Source: a virus
Direction: 5' to 3' (one strand)
IMG/VR virus record: IMGVR_UViG_3300003322_001466
Coordinates: 1-41,260 of that record
DNA: 41,260 nucleotides
The notes under the pieces are model-generated. The model saw only the letters and a program-made list of their open reading frames with translations. It was not told the origin of the DNA and searched no databases. This document shows positions 34,943-41,260 of the stretch, in pieces (the stretch's first letter is position 1; each line of letters opens with the position of its first letter). A program made the position numbers and the translations under genes.

Positions 34943-36089
34943 CCTCAAGAAGCGCGTCAGGGCGGTAGCCGGCGGTACCAGCGCTTCCAAGACCATTTCC
35001 ATATTGGTGTGGTGCATCGATTACGCCCAGACCGTCAAGGACGAACTGGTTACCGTGGTCTCCGAAAGCTTCCCCCACTTGGACGGCGGGGCCATCCGGG
35101 ACTTCAAGGCCATCATGAAAGCCCAGGGGTACTGGGAAGATGCCAGGTGGCACGGCACCAGGCACGAATACACGTTCCCCTTTACCAACAGCGTCATTGA
35201 GTTCACCTCCGTTGACACCTACGGCAAGGCCCACGGTCCCAGGCGCGACGTTTTGTTCATCAACGAGTGCAACAACCTTTCCTGGGCCATCGCCGACCAG
35301 CTCATAACCCGTACCCGCAAGGTGGTATGGCTTGACTGGAACCCGTCGGAGGAGTTTTGGTTCTACACCGAGCTGCTGCCCCACCGGGACGACGTGGACT
35401 TCATTACCCTTACCTACAAGGACAACGAAGCCTTGGACGAGGTGACGGTCAAGGAAATAGAAAGCCACAAGGGCAACAAGAACTGGTGGCGGGTATACGG
35501 CGAAGGCCAGCTGGGAGAAGTGGAAGGCCGCATCTATACCGGTTGGCAGGTCATAGACGAAGTCCCCCATGAGGCCCGGCTTGAGCGGCGCGGCCTTGAT
35601 TTCGGCTATAGCCACGACCCGGCGGCCGTGGTGGCCTGCTACTACTACAACGGCGGATGGATCGTGGACGAGGAAATCTACCAAAAGGGACTCCTCAACA
35701 AGCCGCTTGCCGATTCCATCCTGAACGGAACCGAGCCTCAGTTGCTCATCAAGGCGGATTCGGCCGAACCCAAGTCCATAGACGAACTGAAGCTCTACGG
35801 CCTGAACGTCATGCCGGTGGAAAAGGGCCAGGATTCGGTCAGGAAGGGCATTGAAACCGTCCAGGAGCAGCGCATCAGCGTTACCCGCCGATCTTACAAC
35901 CTGCTGAAAGAATACCGCAAGTACATGTGGAAAACCGACCGGGACGGCAACATTATCAGGACGCCGGAGGACGGCATGGACCACGCCCTGGACGCGCTCA
36001 GGTACGCCCTGGAAGGCGTTGCGTACCGATCCGAAGAAGAGGTAGAATTGCCTGAGTACGAGCCGGTATTCGGCCGGACCGGCTACTAA
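34902..36089 (+). CDS. terL: terminase large subunit
   Basis: A 395-residue packaging motor. ATPase: Walker A GGTSASKT (24-31), Walker B VLFINE (117-122), coupling-motif region VVWLDWNPS. Nuclease (RNase H-like): RRGLDFGYSHDPAAVVA with Asp at about 233, IKADSAEPKSIDELK and MDHALDALRYAL near the C-terminus. It translocates DNA into the procapsid and cuts concatemers. It starts inside terS, which secures a fixed ratio of the two products. Confidence 0.92.
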   Translation: MPFRDTTATRKVFDLKKRVRAVAGGTSASKTISILVWCIDYAQTVKDELVTVVSESFPHLDGGAIRDFKAIMKAQGYWEDARWHGTRHEYTFPFTNSVIEFTSVDTYGKAHGPRRDVLFINECNNLSWAIADQLITRTRKVVWLDWNPSEEFWFYTELLPHRDDVDFITLTYKDNEALDEVTVKEIESHKGNKNWWRVYGEGQLGEVEGRIYTGWQVIDEVPHEARLERRGLDFGYSHDPAAVVACYYYNGGWIVDEEIYQKGLLNKPLADSILNGTEPQLLIKADSAEPKSIDELKLYGLNVMPVEKGQDSVRKGIETVQEQRISVTRRSYNLLKEYRKYMWKTDRDGNIIRTPEDGMDHALDALRYALEGVAYRSEEEVELPEYEPVFGRTGY

Positions 36090-36096
36090 CCATCCT

Positions 36097-36591
36097 ATGG
36101 CATACGATCCTTACCTTTACTGGGAAGACCGGGCGCAGACGTGGGTCCGGGAAAACTTTTTCACCGCTTCCGAGTGGGAGCATATCAGGCCCTACGTCAG
36201 CCAGTCCTGGAAGGTGCTGGAAGTAGGTTGCGGCGATGGCAGGTGGGCTCCTTACTTCTGGAACTATGCCGGCTGCGACATCTCCCACCGCCTGGTCGCC
36301 CACTGCAACATCAATCGTCCCGGCCACAAGTTCTTCCAACTGAACCTGGAAACCGCCTATTCCCTGCCCGCCGTCATGGACACGGTCTTCAGTTACACCT
36401 GCCTGGAGCACGTGCGGCCGGAAGCGATGGGCCACGTCGCCGACCTGTTCGAAGGCAAGCGGCTCCTGCTGGTGGAACCTGCCGGCGAGTCCGGCGTGGA
36501 ACACTGCTTCAAGCACGATTACGAACGCATCCTCGGGGTTACCAAGCTCAAGGACTTCGGCCAGCTGACCGTTTACGGGAGGGACGTATGA
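36097..36591 (+). CDS. class I SAM-dependent methyltransferase
   Basis: A 164-residue methyltransferase: VLEVGCGDGRWAPYFW (SAM motif I) at about 40-55, YAGCDISHRLVAHCNI (motif II), TVFSYTCLEHVRPEAMGHVA (post-motif, like small-molecule MTs) and GKRLLLVEPAGESG. Size and neighbours suggest a sugar or other small molecule as target rather than DNA. ATGA overlap with the SDR gene. Confidence 0.8.
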   Translation: MAYDPYLYWEDRAQTWVRENFFTASEWEHIRPYVSQSWKVLEVGCGDGRWAPYFWNYAGCDISHRLVAHCNINRPGHKFFQLNLETAYSLPAVMDTVFSYTCLEHVRPEAMGHVADLFEGKRLLLVEPAGESGVEHCFKHDYERILGVTKLKDFGQLTVYGRDV

Positions 36592-37367
36592 AGGTCCTGG
36601 TAACCGGTGCTTTCGGAAGCCTGGGCTCCGCCTTCACCAAGTTTTTCCTGGACCGGGGCGACAGCGTGGTCGGCCTGGACAACAACGAATGGGCGGTGGC
36701 AAGCTACCCGGAGCACCCGAACCTGAAGAAGATGCTTCGGGATTTCTCGAACGTCAAGGGCGACTATGACCTCATAGTGCACTGCGCCGCCTACAAGCAC
36801 GTGGACCTCATAGAATCCAACCGGGAAGAAGCCAGGTTCAACAACGTGGACAAGACCCGGTTCCTCTACGCGAAAGTCACGGGCCAAGTACTGTTCGTGT
36901 CCACCGACAAGGCGGTTGACCCCTGCTCCTTTTACGGCCTGACCAAGCAGGAGGGCGAGCAGCTGACCCTGGAGCGCGGCGGCGTGGTCCTGCGCCTGGG
37001 CAACATCCTGTCCAGCCGGGGATCGGTTATCCCCAAGTGGGAAGACGCCTTGGAAAAGGGAGAACCACTCCTGGTAACCGATTTCCGCATGAAGCGCTGG
37101 CTCATTTCCGCCGAAGAAGCGGTGGCAAAGGCGATGTACTTGTTACCTCGGGCGAAGGCGGGAGATACTATCATCCCCTCCCTTGGCGATCCGGTGTCCC
37201 TGCGCGAGATGCTGGACCGGGTGCTCACCGCCCACGGCAAGCCCCTTGACTATCCCACGAAGGAGATAGGGCTCAGGCCGGGAGAGCGGTTGGAGGAAAA
37301 GCTCTTGCGGGATGACGAGGAAATCATTTACGATGGTAAAAACGGCATAATCGCACGCAGACGATGA
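36588..37367 (+). CDS. nucleotide-sugar 4,6-dehydratase-like SDR (PseB/CapD type)
   Basis: A 259-residue extended SDR. MKVLVTGAFGSLGSAFTKFF has the GxxGxxG Rossmann motif. CAAYKHVDLIESNREEARFN and NVDKTRFLYAKVTGQVLFVS match the AAYKHV..MExN pattern of UDP-GlcNAc 4,6-dehydratases of the PseB/FlaA1/CapD group. STDKAVDPCSFYGLTKQEGE holds the S-T-D-K and YxxxK active site. Its usual products are 4-keto-6-deoxy sugars, substrates for the aminotransferase encoded nearby. It is about 70 residues shorter than typical PseB. ATGA coupled on both sides. Confidence 0.85.
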   Translation: MKVLVTGAFGSLGSAFTKFFLDRGDSVVGLDNNEWAVASYPEHPNLKKMLRDFSNVKGDYDLIVHCAAYKHVDLIESNREEARFNNVDKTRFLYAKVTGQVLFVSTDKAVDPCSFYGLTKQEGEQLTLERGGVVLRLGNILSSRGSVIPKWEDALEKGEPLLVTDFRMKRWLISAEEAVAKAMYLLPRAKAGDTIIPSLGDPVSLREMLDRVLTAHGKPLDYPTKEIGLRPGERLEEKLLRDDEEIIYDGKNGIIARRR

Positions 37368-37627
37368 ACGCGGACGACCTGAAGGAGCGCTTGAAAGGCA
37401 ATTGGCAACGTACCCTGACCGGGCAGATACCCGAGGAATCCGTGAGCTTGGATACGCTCGCGGAAATTTTGGTTTCCCTGAACGAACGGGTAAGCGCCTT
37501 GGAAGGCACGCCGGTTACTCCCGCGGCCAAGGCGGAGCGAAAGCTGAAACCTGGCGTCACGGTACTGCCCAAAGGGTCCTACATGTTACATGGAAAATTC
37601 ATAAGCAAATCGGAGGCATTCGAATGA
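37364..37627 (+). CDS. small coiled-coil protein in sugar cluster
   Basis: An 87-residue protein (SLDTLAEILVSLNERVSALE is a leucine-zipper-like helix) with a basic C-terminal extension. ATGA overlaps both sides. No family recognised; perhaps a subunit or linker for a neighbouring enzyme or for virion attachment. Confidence 0.55.
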   Translation: MNADDLKERLKGNWQRTLTGQIPEESVSLDTLAEILVSLNERVSALEGTPVTPAAKAERKLKPGVTVLPKGSYMLHGKFISKSEAFE

Positions 37628-38478
37628 GAGTACTGGTAACCGGTGACAAAGGATTCGTCGGCGCGGAAACGGTGCGTTTGCTCAAGGAAAAAGGGCATGA
37701 AGTGGTCGGATACGACATCATGGATGGCAACGATATCCGTGACAAGGAAAACTTGTTCTATACGGTCGGTAGGATGCGCGTGGACCGCATTCTCCACCTA
37801 GCAGCCGTTGCCCGTTTTGATGAGGCGGACGCCAACCCCATCCTTACCCATGAAACGAACGTGGTAGGTACCATGAACGTGGTAAGCGTGGCGGAACGGC
37901 ACCACATCCCCTTGGTCTTCGCCTCCACCGGCTCCGCCTACATGCCGATCAAGCTGGATCCGCCCATCACCGAATCCTTCCCCATCCAAGGAAACAGCGT
38001 TTACGGCTGCTCCAAGGCCCTGGCCGACAAGTACGTCCAAGCGGCCGAGGTGCCGTGGATCGTATTGCGCTACGCCCACCTCTATGGCGCCGAAAAGCGC
38101 TTCCACGGTCTGATCGGCGGGTTCGCCAGCCGCATCGAGCACGATTTGGAACCGGTCCTGTACGGGGGCAAGCAGTCCAACGACTTCTGCTACATCAAGG
38201 ATATCGCCCAGGCCAACCTCAAGGCCCTGGAAGCCTCCTGGGACAAGTGGAACCAGGCCTACAACATCGGCACCGGCGAGGAAATGAGCGCCGAGCAAGC
38301 CGGAAAGGCCGTCTGCGACGTACTCGGCTACACCGGCAAGATCCAAGTGAAGGAGCAGCGCTCCGTAGACGCCGAACGGTTCGTCTTCGATATCTCCAAG
38401 GCCAAAACCAAACTCGGCTACCAGCCGGAATACACCTTCAGGCAAGGACTGGAGGACATGTTCAAGGAGCAGCAGTGA
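37624..38478 (+). CDS. NAD-dependent nucleotide-sugar epimerase/dehydratase
   Basis: A 284-residue extended SDR of the GalE/RfbB type: MRVLVTGDKGFVGAETVRLL (GxxGxxG), ILHLAAVARFDEADANPILT, TNVVGTMNVVSVAE, FASTGSAYMP (Ser/Thr), GNSVYGCSKALADKYV (YxxxK). NDFCYIKDIAQANLKALE is the conserved D-x2-D/H late motif. It would epimerise or dehydrate an NDP-sugar. Second SDR in this set. Confidence 0.85.
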   Translation: MRVLVTGDKGFVGAETVRLLKEKGHEVVGYDIMDGNDIRDKENLFYTVGRMRVDRILHLAAVARFDEADANPILTHETNVVGTMNVVSVAERHHIPLVFASTGSAYMPIKLDPPITESFPIQGNSVYGCSKALADKYVQAAEVPWIVLRYAHLYGAEKRFHGLIGGFASRIEHDLEPVLYGGKQSNDFCYIKDIAQANLKALEASWDKWNQAYNIGTGEEMSAEQAGKAVCDVLGYTGKIQVKEQRSVDAERFVFDISKAKTKLGYQPEYTFRQGLEDMFKEQQ

Positions 38479-38771
38479 ACAAGGCTGAAGAAATGACGGG
38501 AAAAGGACTTCCTACTCTCGTTTACCTGGAATGGAGCGATTCTTCTTCCCGCTCCGGATGGGAGGACGAAGAGGAAATGCGCGAATTCGCCAGTTCTTCC
38601 AGTTACCTTGTACGCCAGGTCGGGTGGATCTATGAGGAAGACGATACCAAGCTGGTCCTTTACGGAAGGTACCACGATTGGGAGGTCGGTGAAGCCAAAG
38701 GGAGGCGCGAATACGGAAACTGCCAGTACATACCCAAGTCTTGGATAACCAGCAGAAAGGAGCTATCGTGA
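38475..38771 (+). CDS. unknown small protein in sugar cluster
   Basis: A 98-residue protein from GTG 38475, which overlaps the preceding stop and has AAGGAG six bases upstream. LPTLVYLEWSDSSSRSGWED and RQVGWIYEEDDTKLVLYGRY recall a small phage/bacterial protein family seen near nucleotide-sugar or replication genes, of unknown function. The next gene starts within its stop (GTGA). Confidence 0.6.
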   Translation: MNKAEEMTGKGLPTLVYLEWSDSSSRSGWEDEEEMREFASSSSYLVRQVGWIYEEDDTKLVLYGRYHDWEVGEAKGRREYGNCQYIPKSWITSRKELS

Positions 38772-39628
38772 GTGATTCTAAACGTATCTTGGTAGTAGGC
38801 GCAGGCGGCCCTGCCGGACTGGGCATGGCCCGTTGCCTATCCGTTCCTGAGCTCGGTTACGAGGTCTACGGCAAGGACGAATCCCGCTGGGGATCGCTCG
38901 CCATGGAAGTCCCCTTCGCTGTCCAACCCGATTCCACCTACAACCTCATCATGCCGGTCCCCGACCGGGCGGTACTTAGCTATTCCCAGTCCAGGATCGC
39001 CTTCCTGCCCCCTGCCTACCAGTTGGAACTGTGCCAGGACAAGGAACGCACGGCCCGGGTGCTGGACGACCTTGCCCCCAAGACGATCTGGGTCAGGGAT
39101 ACCAAGGGTGCCGGCGGATCGGGCGCGCAGATGGCAAGCGAATACCTGCCTGGCCGCAACTACTCCGTCGAATTGGTCTACAATAAGGGTGTGCTGCTTG
39201 CCTACTTCCAAAAGCGGCGCATCTCCTACCTGGTGAAGAAGACCGAGCACCTGGTTACCGCCTCAGGGTCCAGCGCGGTCAGCATCTGCGTGAACGACCC
39301 CGATCTCCTTTCCCGCGCCGTGGACGCCATAGGGCGGGTCTGCAAGGAGACCACCACGCAGGCGCACGGCTTCTACGGCATAGACTTCAAGGAAAGCGAA
39401 AAGGGCGAGCGGCTCATAACCGAAATCAACGCCGGCCGCCTGCTGACCGCTTCCTACTCCTATTTCTGGCTTACCGGTTGGAACCTGCCGGCGATAGGGG
39501 CCAGGGCCTATTTCGGCCAGGATCCCTTGGAGCTGCCAGATTACCCGGCAGGCTGCGGCGTCATCCGCCAGGCCGACATGGAGCCCAAGCTGTTCGGGCC
39601 GGAAGAAACGGAAGCGTGGGACTACTGA
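38768..39628 (+). CDS. ATP-grasp enzyme
   Basis: A 286-residue protein. The N-terminus has a PylC/carB-like Rossmann start (KRILVVGAGGPAGLGMARCL). The ATP-grasp core contains DTKGAGGSGAQMASEYLPGR and YSVELVYNKGVLLAYFQKRR. The metal-binding end is GFYGIDFKESEKGERLITEI followed by NAGR (D and E..N ligands). Such enzymes ligate a carboxylate to an amine and are common in capsule and amino-sugar loci. GTG start at 38768, coupled by GTGA. Substrate unknown. Confidence 0.7.
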   Translation: MSDSKRILVVGAGGPAGLGMARCLSVPELGYEVYGKDESRWGSLAMEVPFAVQPDSTYNLIMPVPDRAVLSYSQSRIAFLPPAYQLELCQDKERTARVLDDLAPKTIWVRDTKGAGGSGAQMASEYLPGRNYSVELVYNKGVLLAYFQKRRISYLVKKTEHLVTASGSSAVSICVNDPDLLSRAVDAIGRVCKETTTQAHGFYGIDFKESEKGERLITEINAGRLLTASYSYFWLTGWNLPAIGARAYFGQDPLELPDYPAGCGVIRQADMEPKLFGPEETEAWDY

Positions 39629-39906
39629 TGGCACGGATAGCGGTTGACTTCGACGGCGTGATATTCGACAAGGCGAAAGGAACCCTTATGCCGGGGTGCG
39701 TCAGGGCCCTCAGGAAGATGGCCGAAGGGAAAAACGAGATCACGGTATTTACCAACCGTCCCGATTACGACTACAGTACGGTAAAGGCCATCCTTGACGC
39801 CAACTATATCCCGTACGACCGCATCATCTGCGGCAAGCCGTCCTACGACCTGTTCATTGATGACCGGGTCGCCAGGTTCGAAGGATGGGACAAGGATTAC
39901 CTATGA
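39628..39906 (+). CDS. HAD-superfamily phosphatase-like protein
   Basis: A 92-residue mini-HAD: IAVDFDGVIFD (DxDGV motif I, nucleophile Asp), ITVFTNRP (motif II T/S), ICGKPSYDLFIDDRVARFEG (motif III Lys and motif IV DD). It lacks a cap domain. It could dephosphorylate a sugar phosphate in the pathway. One-base overlap with the ATP-grasp gene. Confidence 0.8.
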   Translation: MARIAVDFDGVIFDKAKGTLMPGCVRALRKMAEGKNEITVFTNRPDYDYSTVKAILDANYIPYDRIICGKPSYDLFIDDRVARFEGWDKDYL

Positions 39907-39922
39907 AACTGGAGGAACTTAC

Positions 39923-40096
39923 ATGATTCTTGAAAAGGCGCGTAAGGATACCGTCTGCTCCCAATGCGGAAAGGAAATCCCTGACTCTTCCGTGGTATGG
40001 GTGTGGTGGACGCCGAAAAGGTACTTGAAGCGGACCACCTGTTCCAGGGAATGCTATGAGAAAAAATATCTGAAAGGACTAAGAAAACGCCGATGA
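39923..40096 (+). CDS. small zinc-finger protein
   Basis: A 57-residue basic protein with C-x2-C and C-x3-C pairs (VCSQCGKEIPDSS, TTCSRECYEKKYLKGLRK), like a FLZ/MYM-type ribbon. GGAGG seven bases upstream of the ATG. Overlaps the aminotransferase start. Confidence 0.7.
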   Translation: MILEKARKDTVCSQCGKEIPDSSVVWVWWTPKRYLKRTTCSRECYEKKYLKGLRKRR

Positions 40097-41058
40097 ACGT
40101 CCCCTTTTCAAAGCCTGACCTCGGAGTGGAAGAGGCCGATGCCGTCACCCGGGTGCTGGCTTCAGGTTGGTTGGCGGCAGGCCCTGAGACGGAAGCCTTT
40201 GAGCGTGAGTTTTCCACATACATATCCCCACCTGGGGAAAACTACTACTGCATCTTTACCAATTCCTGCACCTCGGCGCTCAAGATGGCGTACAAACTGA
40301 CCAAAGAAGGCGGCCATACGGGAATTGAATACCCGTTAAACACTTTTTGCGCTACCTATTCCGCTGCTAACGAGATGGGACTAAATGCGTTATCGTATAC
40401 AGATACTGAGCGTAACGAGGACTTTGGTTACCCACGGGTTAACATGGCATACGGCGGCATCAAGGACGAAACCCCCTGCCTCATCGAAGACTCGGCCCAC
40501 CGGATAGAGCCCAACGACCCGCTGGTCGGCAAGATCCGCTGCTACAGCTTCTACGCCACCAAGAACATGACCACCGGAAGCGGCGGCATGTTCGTAACCG
40601 CAGACAAGGAGATCTATGAGCGAGCCAGACTCTACTGGAAGGACGGGCTTACCACCAGCACCGCTGATCGTCAGTCAGGACCAGTTGATTACGAGGTTAA
40701 GGCTATGGCAGGAGGATATGATGGCAACGACCTGGCCGCAGCTTTGGGCCGAGTTCAACTCCGGCGACTTCCTGATTTTACCGCCCGAAGGAATGCTATT
40801 GGAAAGCGGTATAACGAAGCCTTTGGGAGAGAGTGGCTGGGAAATCACCTATACTGCCTCGATCTCGGTTCGGTGGAATCCGTCCGAAGAGTAAGGAACG
40901 AGCTCTGGGAGGCAGGAATCGGTACCGGTTACCACTATCCCGGTACTGGCTGGACCTCAATTTCCTTGCCGGTCTACCCGGGACTTACGGATGAGCAGCA
41001 GGATTACGTCATCAACAAAACACTAGCGGCGATGGGAAAGGAAGGCAGTGGAATATGA
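40093..41058 (+). CDS. DegT/DnrJ/EryC1/StrS sugar aminotransferase
   Basis: A 321-residue fold-type I PLP enzyme: PFSKPDLGVEEADAVTRVLA, SGWLAAGPETEAFEREFS, FTNSCTSALKMAYKLT, IEDSAHRIEP (PLP-ring Asp), SFYATKNMTTGSGGMF with the Schiff-base Lys. The family aminates keto-sugars, so the likely substrate is the product of the 4,6-dehydratase-like enzyme upstream. Slightly shorter than the usual 360-380 residues. Codon usage between about 40300 and 40450 is more A/T-rich than that of its neighbours, hinting at recent acquisition. Confidence 0.88.
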   Translation: MNVPFSKPDLGVEEADAVTRVLASGWLAAGPETEAFEREFSTYISPPGENYYCIFTNSCTSALKMAYKLTKEGGHTGIEYPLNTFCATYSAANEMGLNALSYTDTERNEDFGYPRVNMAYGGIKDETPCLIEDSAHRIEPNDPLVGKIRCYSFYATKNMTTGSGGMFVTADKEIYERARLYWKDGLTTSTADRQSGPVDYEVKAMAGGYDGNDLAAALGRVQLRRLPDFTARRNAIGKRYNEAFGREWLGNHLYCLDLGSVESVRRVRNELWEAGIGTGYHYPGTGWTSISLPVYPGLTDEQQDYVINKTLAAMGKEGSGI

Positions 41059-41260
41059 GCGCGTACGCGTAACCCTGGTAGAACTTACCGACCACCGGGA
41101 AGTGGAACATGACGGCGAGCGCGATTACCGGGCGCACCATCCCCACGAAACGGTACCGTTCCAGCGGGTAGTCGGCGTGATGGACCTCCTGGACATGATC
41201 GCCGGCCTGCCCCTCAAGGACCAAATACTCATGGTTTCCAACGTCCTGACCATCGCCGGC
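41048..41260 (+). CDS. sigma-70 region 4-like HTH protein, N-terminal part (continues at window start)
   Basis: This frame opens after a stop at 41024. It has a GTG codon at 41048 preceded at short distance by AAGGAAGG, and it runs off the right end. The same frame resumes at position 26 and stops at 131-133, giving a protein of about 106 residues. The start overlaps the end of the DegT aminotransferase gene by 11 nt, so the two are probably translationally coupled. The first 45 residues (VEYERVRVTLVELTDHRE...) are not recognised. The C-terminal half reads like sigma region 4: a helix LPLKDQILMVSNVLTIAGHS followed by an HTH QKEIAEALGIPFKTYRNRL and a basic tail. Region 4 of sigma contacts the -35 promoter element, and no region 2 is present. 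It could be a late transcription regulator, or a small terminase-like or other HTH protein. The function is inferred from the motif only. Confidence 0.7.
   Translation, partial: MEYERVRVTLVELTDHREVEHDGERDYRAHHPHETVPFQRVVGVMDLLDMIAGLPLKDQILMVSNVLTIAG
41236..41260. repeat. terminal direct repeat, right copy
   Basis: Identical to positions 1-25. Joining the two copies gives a closed genome of about 41,235 bp. Confidence 0.9.

Noticed and set aside
34827-35984. Long minus-strand open frame opposite terminase
   Set aside because: The plus strand encodes a terminase with all motifs; the opposite frame has no recognisable features.
1-41260. CRISPR array or Cas genes
   Set aside because: No regularly spaced repeats and no Cas-like protein found.

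Overview
The window is the complete genome of a tailed dsDNA phage. The first and last 25 bases are identical, and one gene for a sigma-region-4-like protein runs across the end/start junction, so the contig is closed (about 41,235 unique bases). The host is bacterial: the intergenic signals are sigma-70-type -35/-10 boxes and intrinsic terminators, many genes have Shine-Dalgarno (SD) sites, and the standard code is used. The virion module (N4-gp56-type major capsid, large portal, SU10-like adaptor, nozzle-type tail protein, internal proteins, no tape measure or tail tube) points to a podovirus. I see no DNA or RNA polymerase, primase, helicase or integrase, so it probably relies on the host replisome and transcription machinery and is probably lytic. 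The host cannot be named from the sequence.

Layout. 1-11.4 kb (+): virion genes (adaptor, nozzle, small fibre-like protein, two ejection-type proteins, a basic repeat protein, portal, scaffold, capsid). 11.5-12.1 kb: a freestanding HNH/AP2 endonuclease with its own promoter and a terminator in front. 12.2-15.5 kb: three glycosyltransferases. 15.5-19.4 kb: tail-fibre genes including an SGNH-hydrolase fibre. 19.4-20.8 kb: lysis cassette (coiled-coil protein, membrane protein, C39/SH3 endolysin, holin-like protein), then a bidirectional terminator and a candidate small RNA. 21.1-30.0 kb (-): an early-type operon of about 25 short, mostly unknown, often ATGA-coupled genes, with an ERF annealing protein, an AAA+ ATPase, a VRR-NUC nuclease, winged-helix and excisionase-like regulators and many one-pass membrane proteins. 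30.0-33.1 kb (+): a divergent operator region, a small HTH gene, an array of four tRNA-like elements, two further structured RNA segments, an Acb2-type anti-CBASS protein and a stand-alone sliding-clamp C-terminal domain. 33.1-36.1 kb: regulatory sequence, HNH gene, small genes and terminase subunits. 36.1-41.1 kb: nucleotide-sugar genes (methyltransferase, 4,6-dehydratase-like SDR, epimerase, ATP-grasp, HAD, DegT aminotransferase), ending in the sigma-4-like gene.

Two promoter classes are visible. Virion, fibre and lysis genes are preceded by RGGACA-N18-TAYAMT (five clear copies). The early/regulatory genes use ordinary -35/-10 boxes with 17-bp spacers, and several of these spacers hold palindromic operators (TGCTAAGCCGCTTAGCA type). 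The phage encodes a protein resembling sigma region 4, the part of sigma that reads the -35 box, so a switch to the RGGACA class by this protein is a testable model.

The least explained part is 30.3-31.45 kb. Four consecutive RNAs each have a tRNA acceptor stem and T arm (TTCGANT loop), three of them also a minimal D arm with GG, but none has a canonical anticodon arm. They are followed by an RNA with an 18-bp closing stem and a roughly 380-nt RNA full of long perfect helices.
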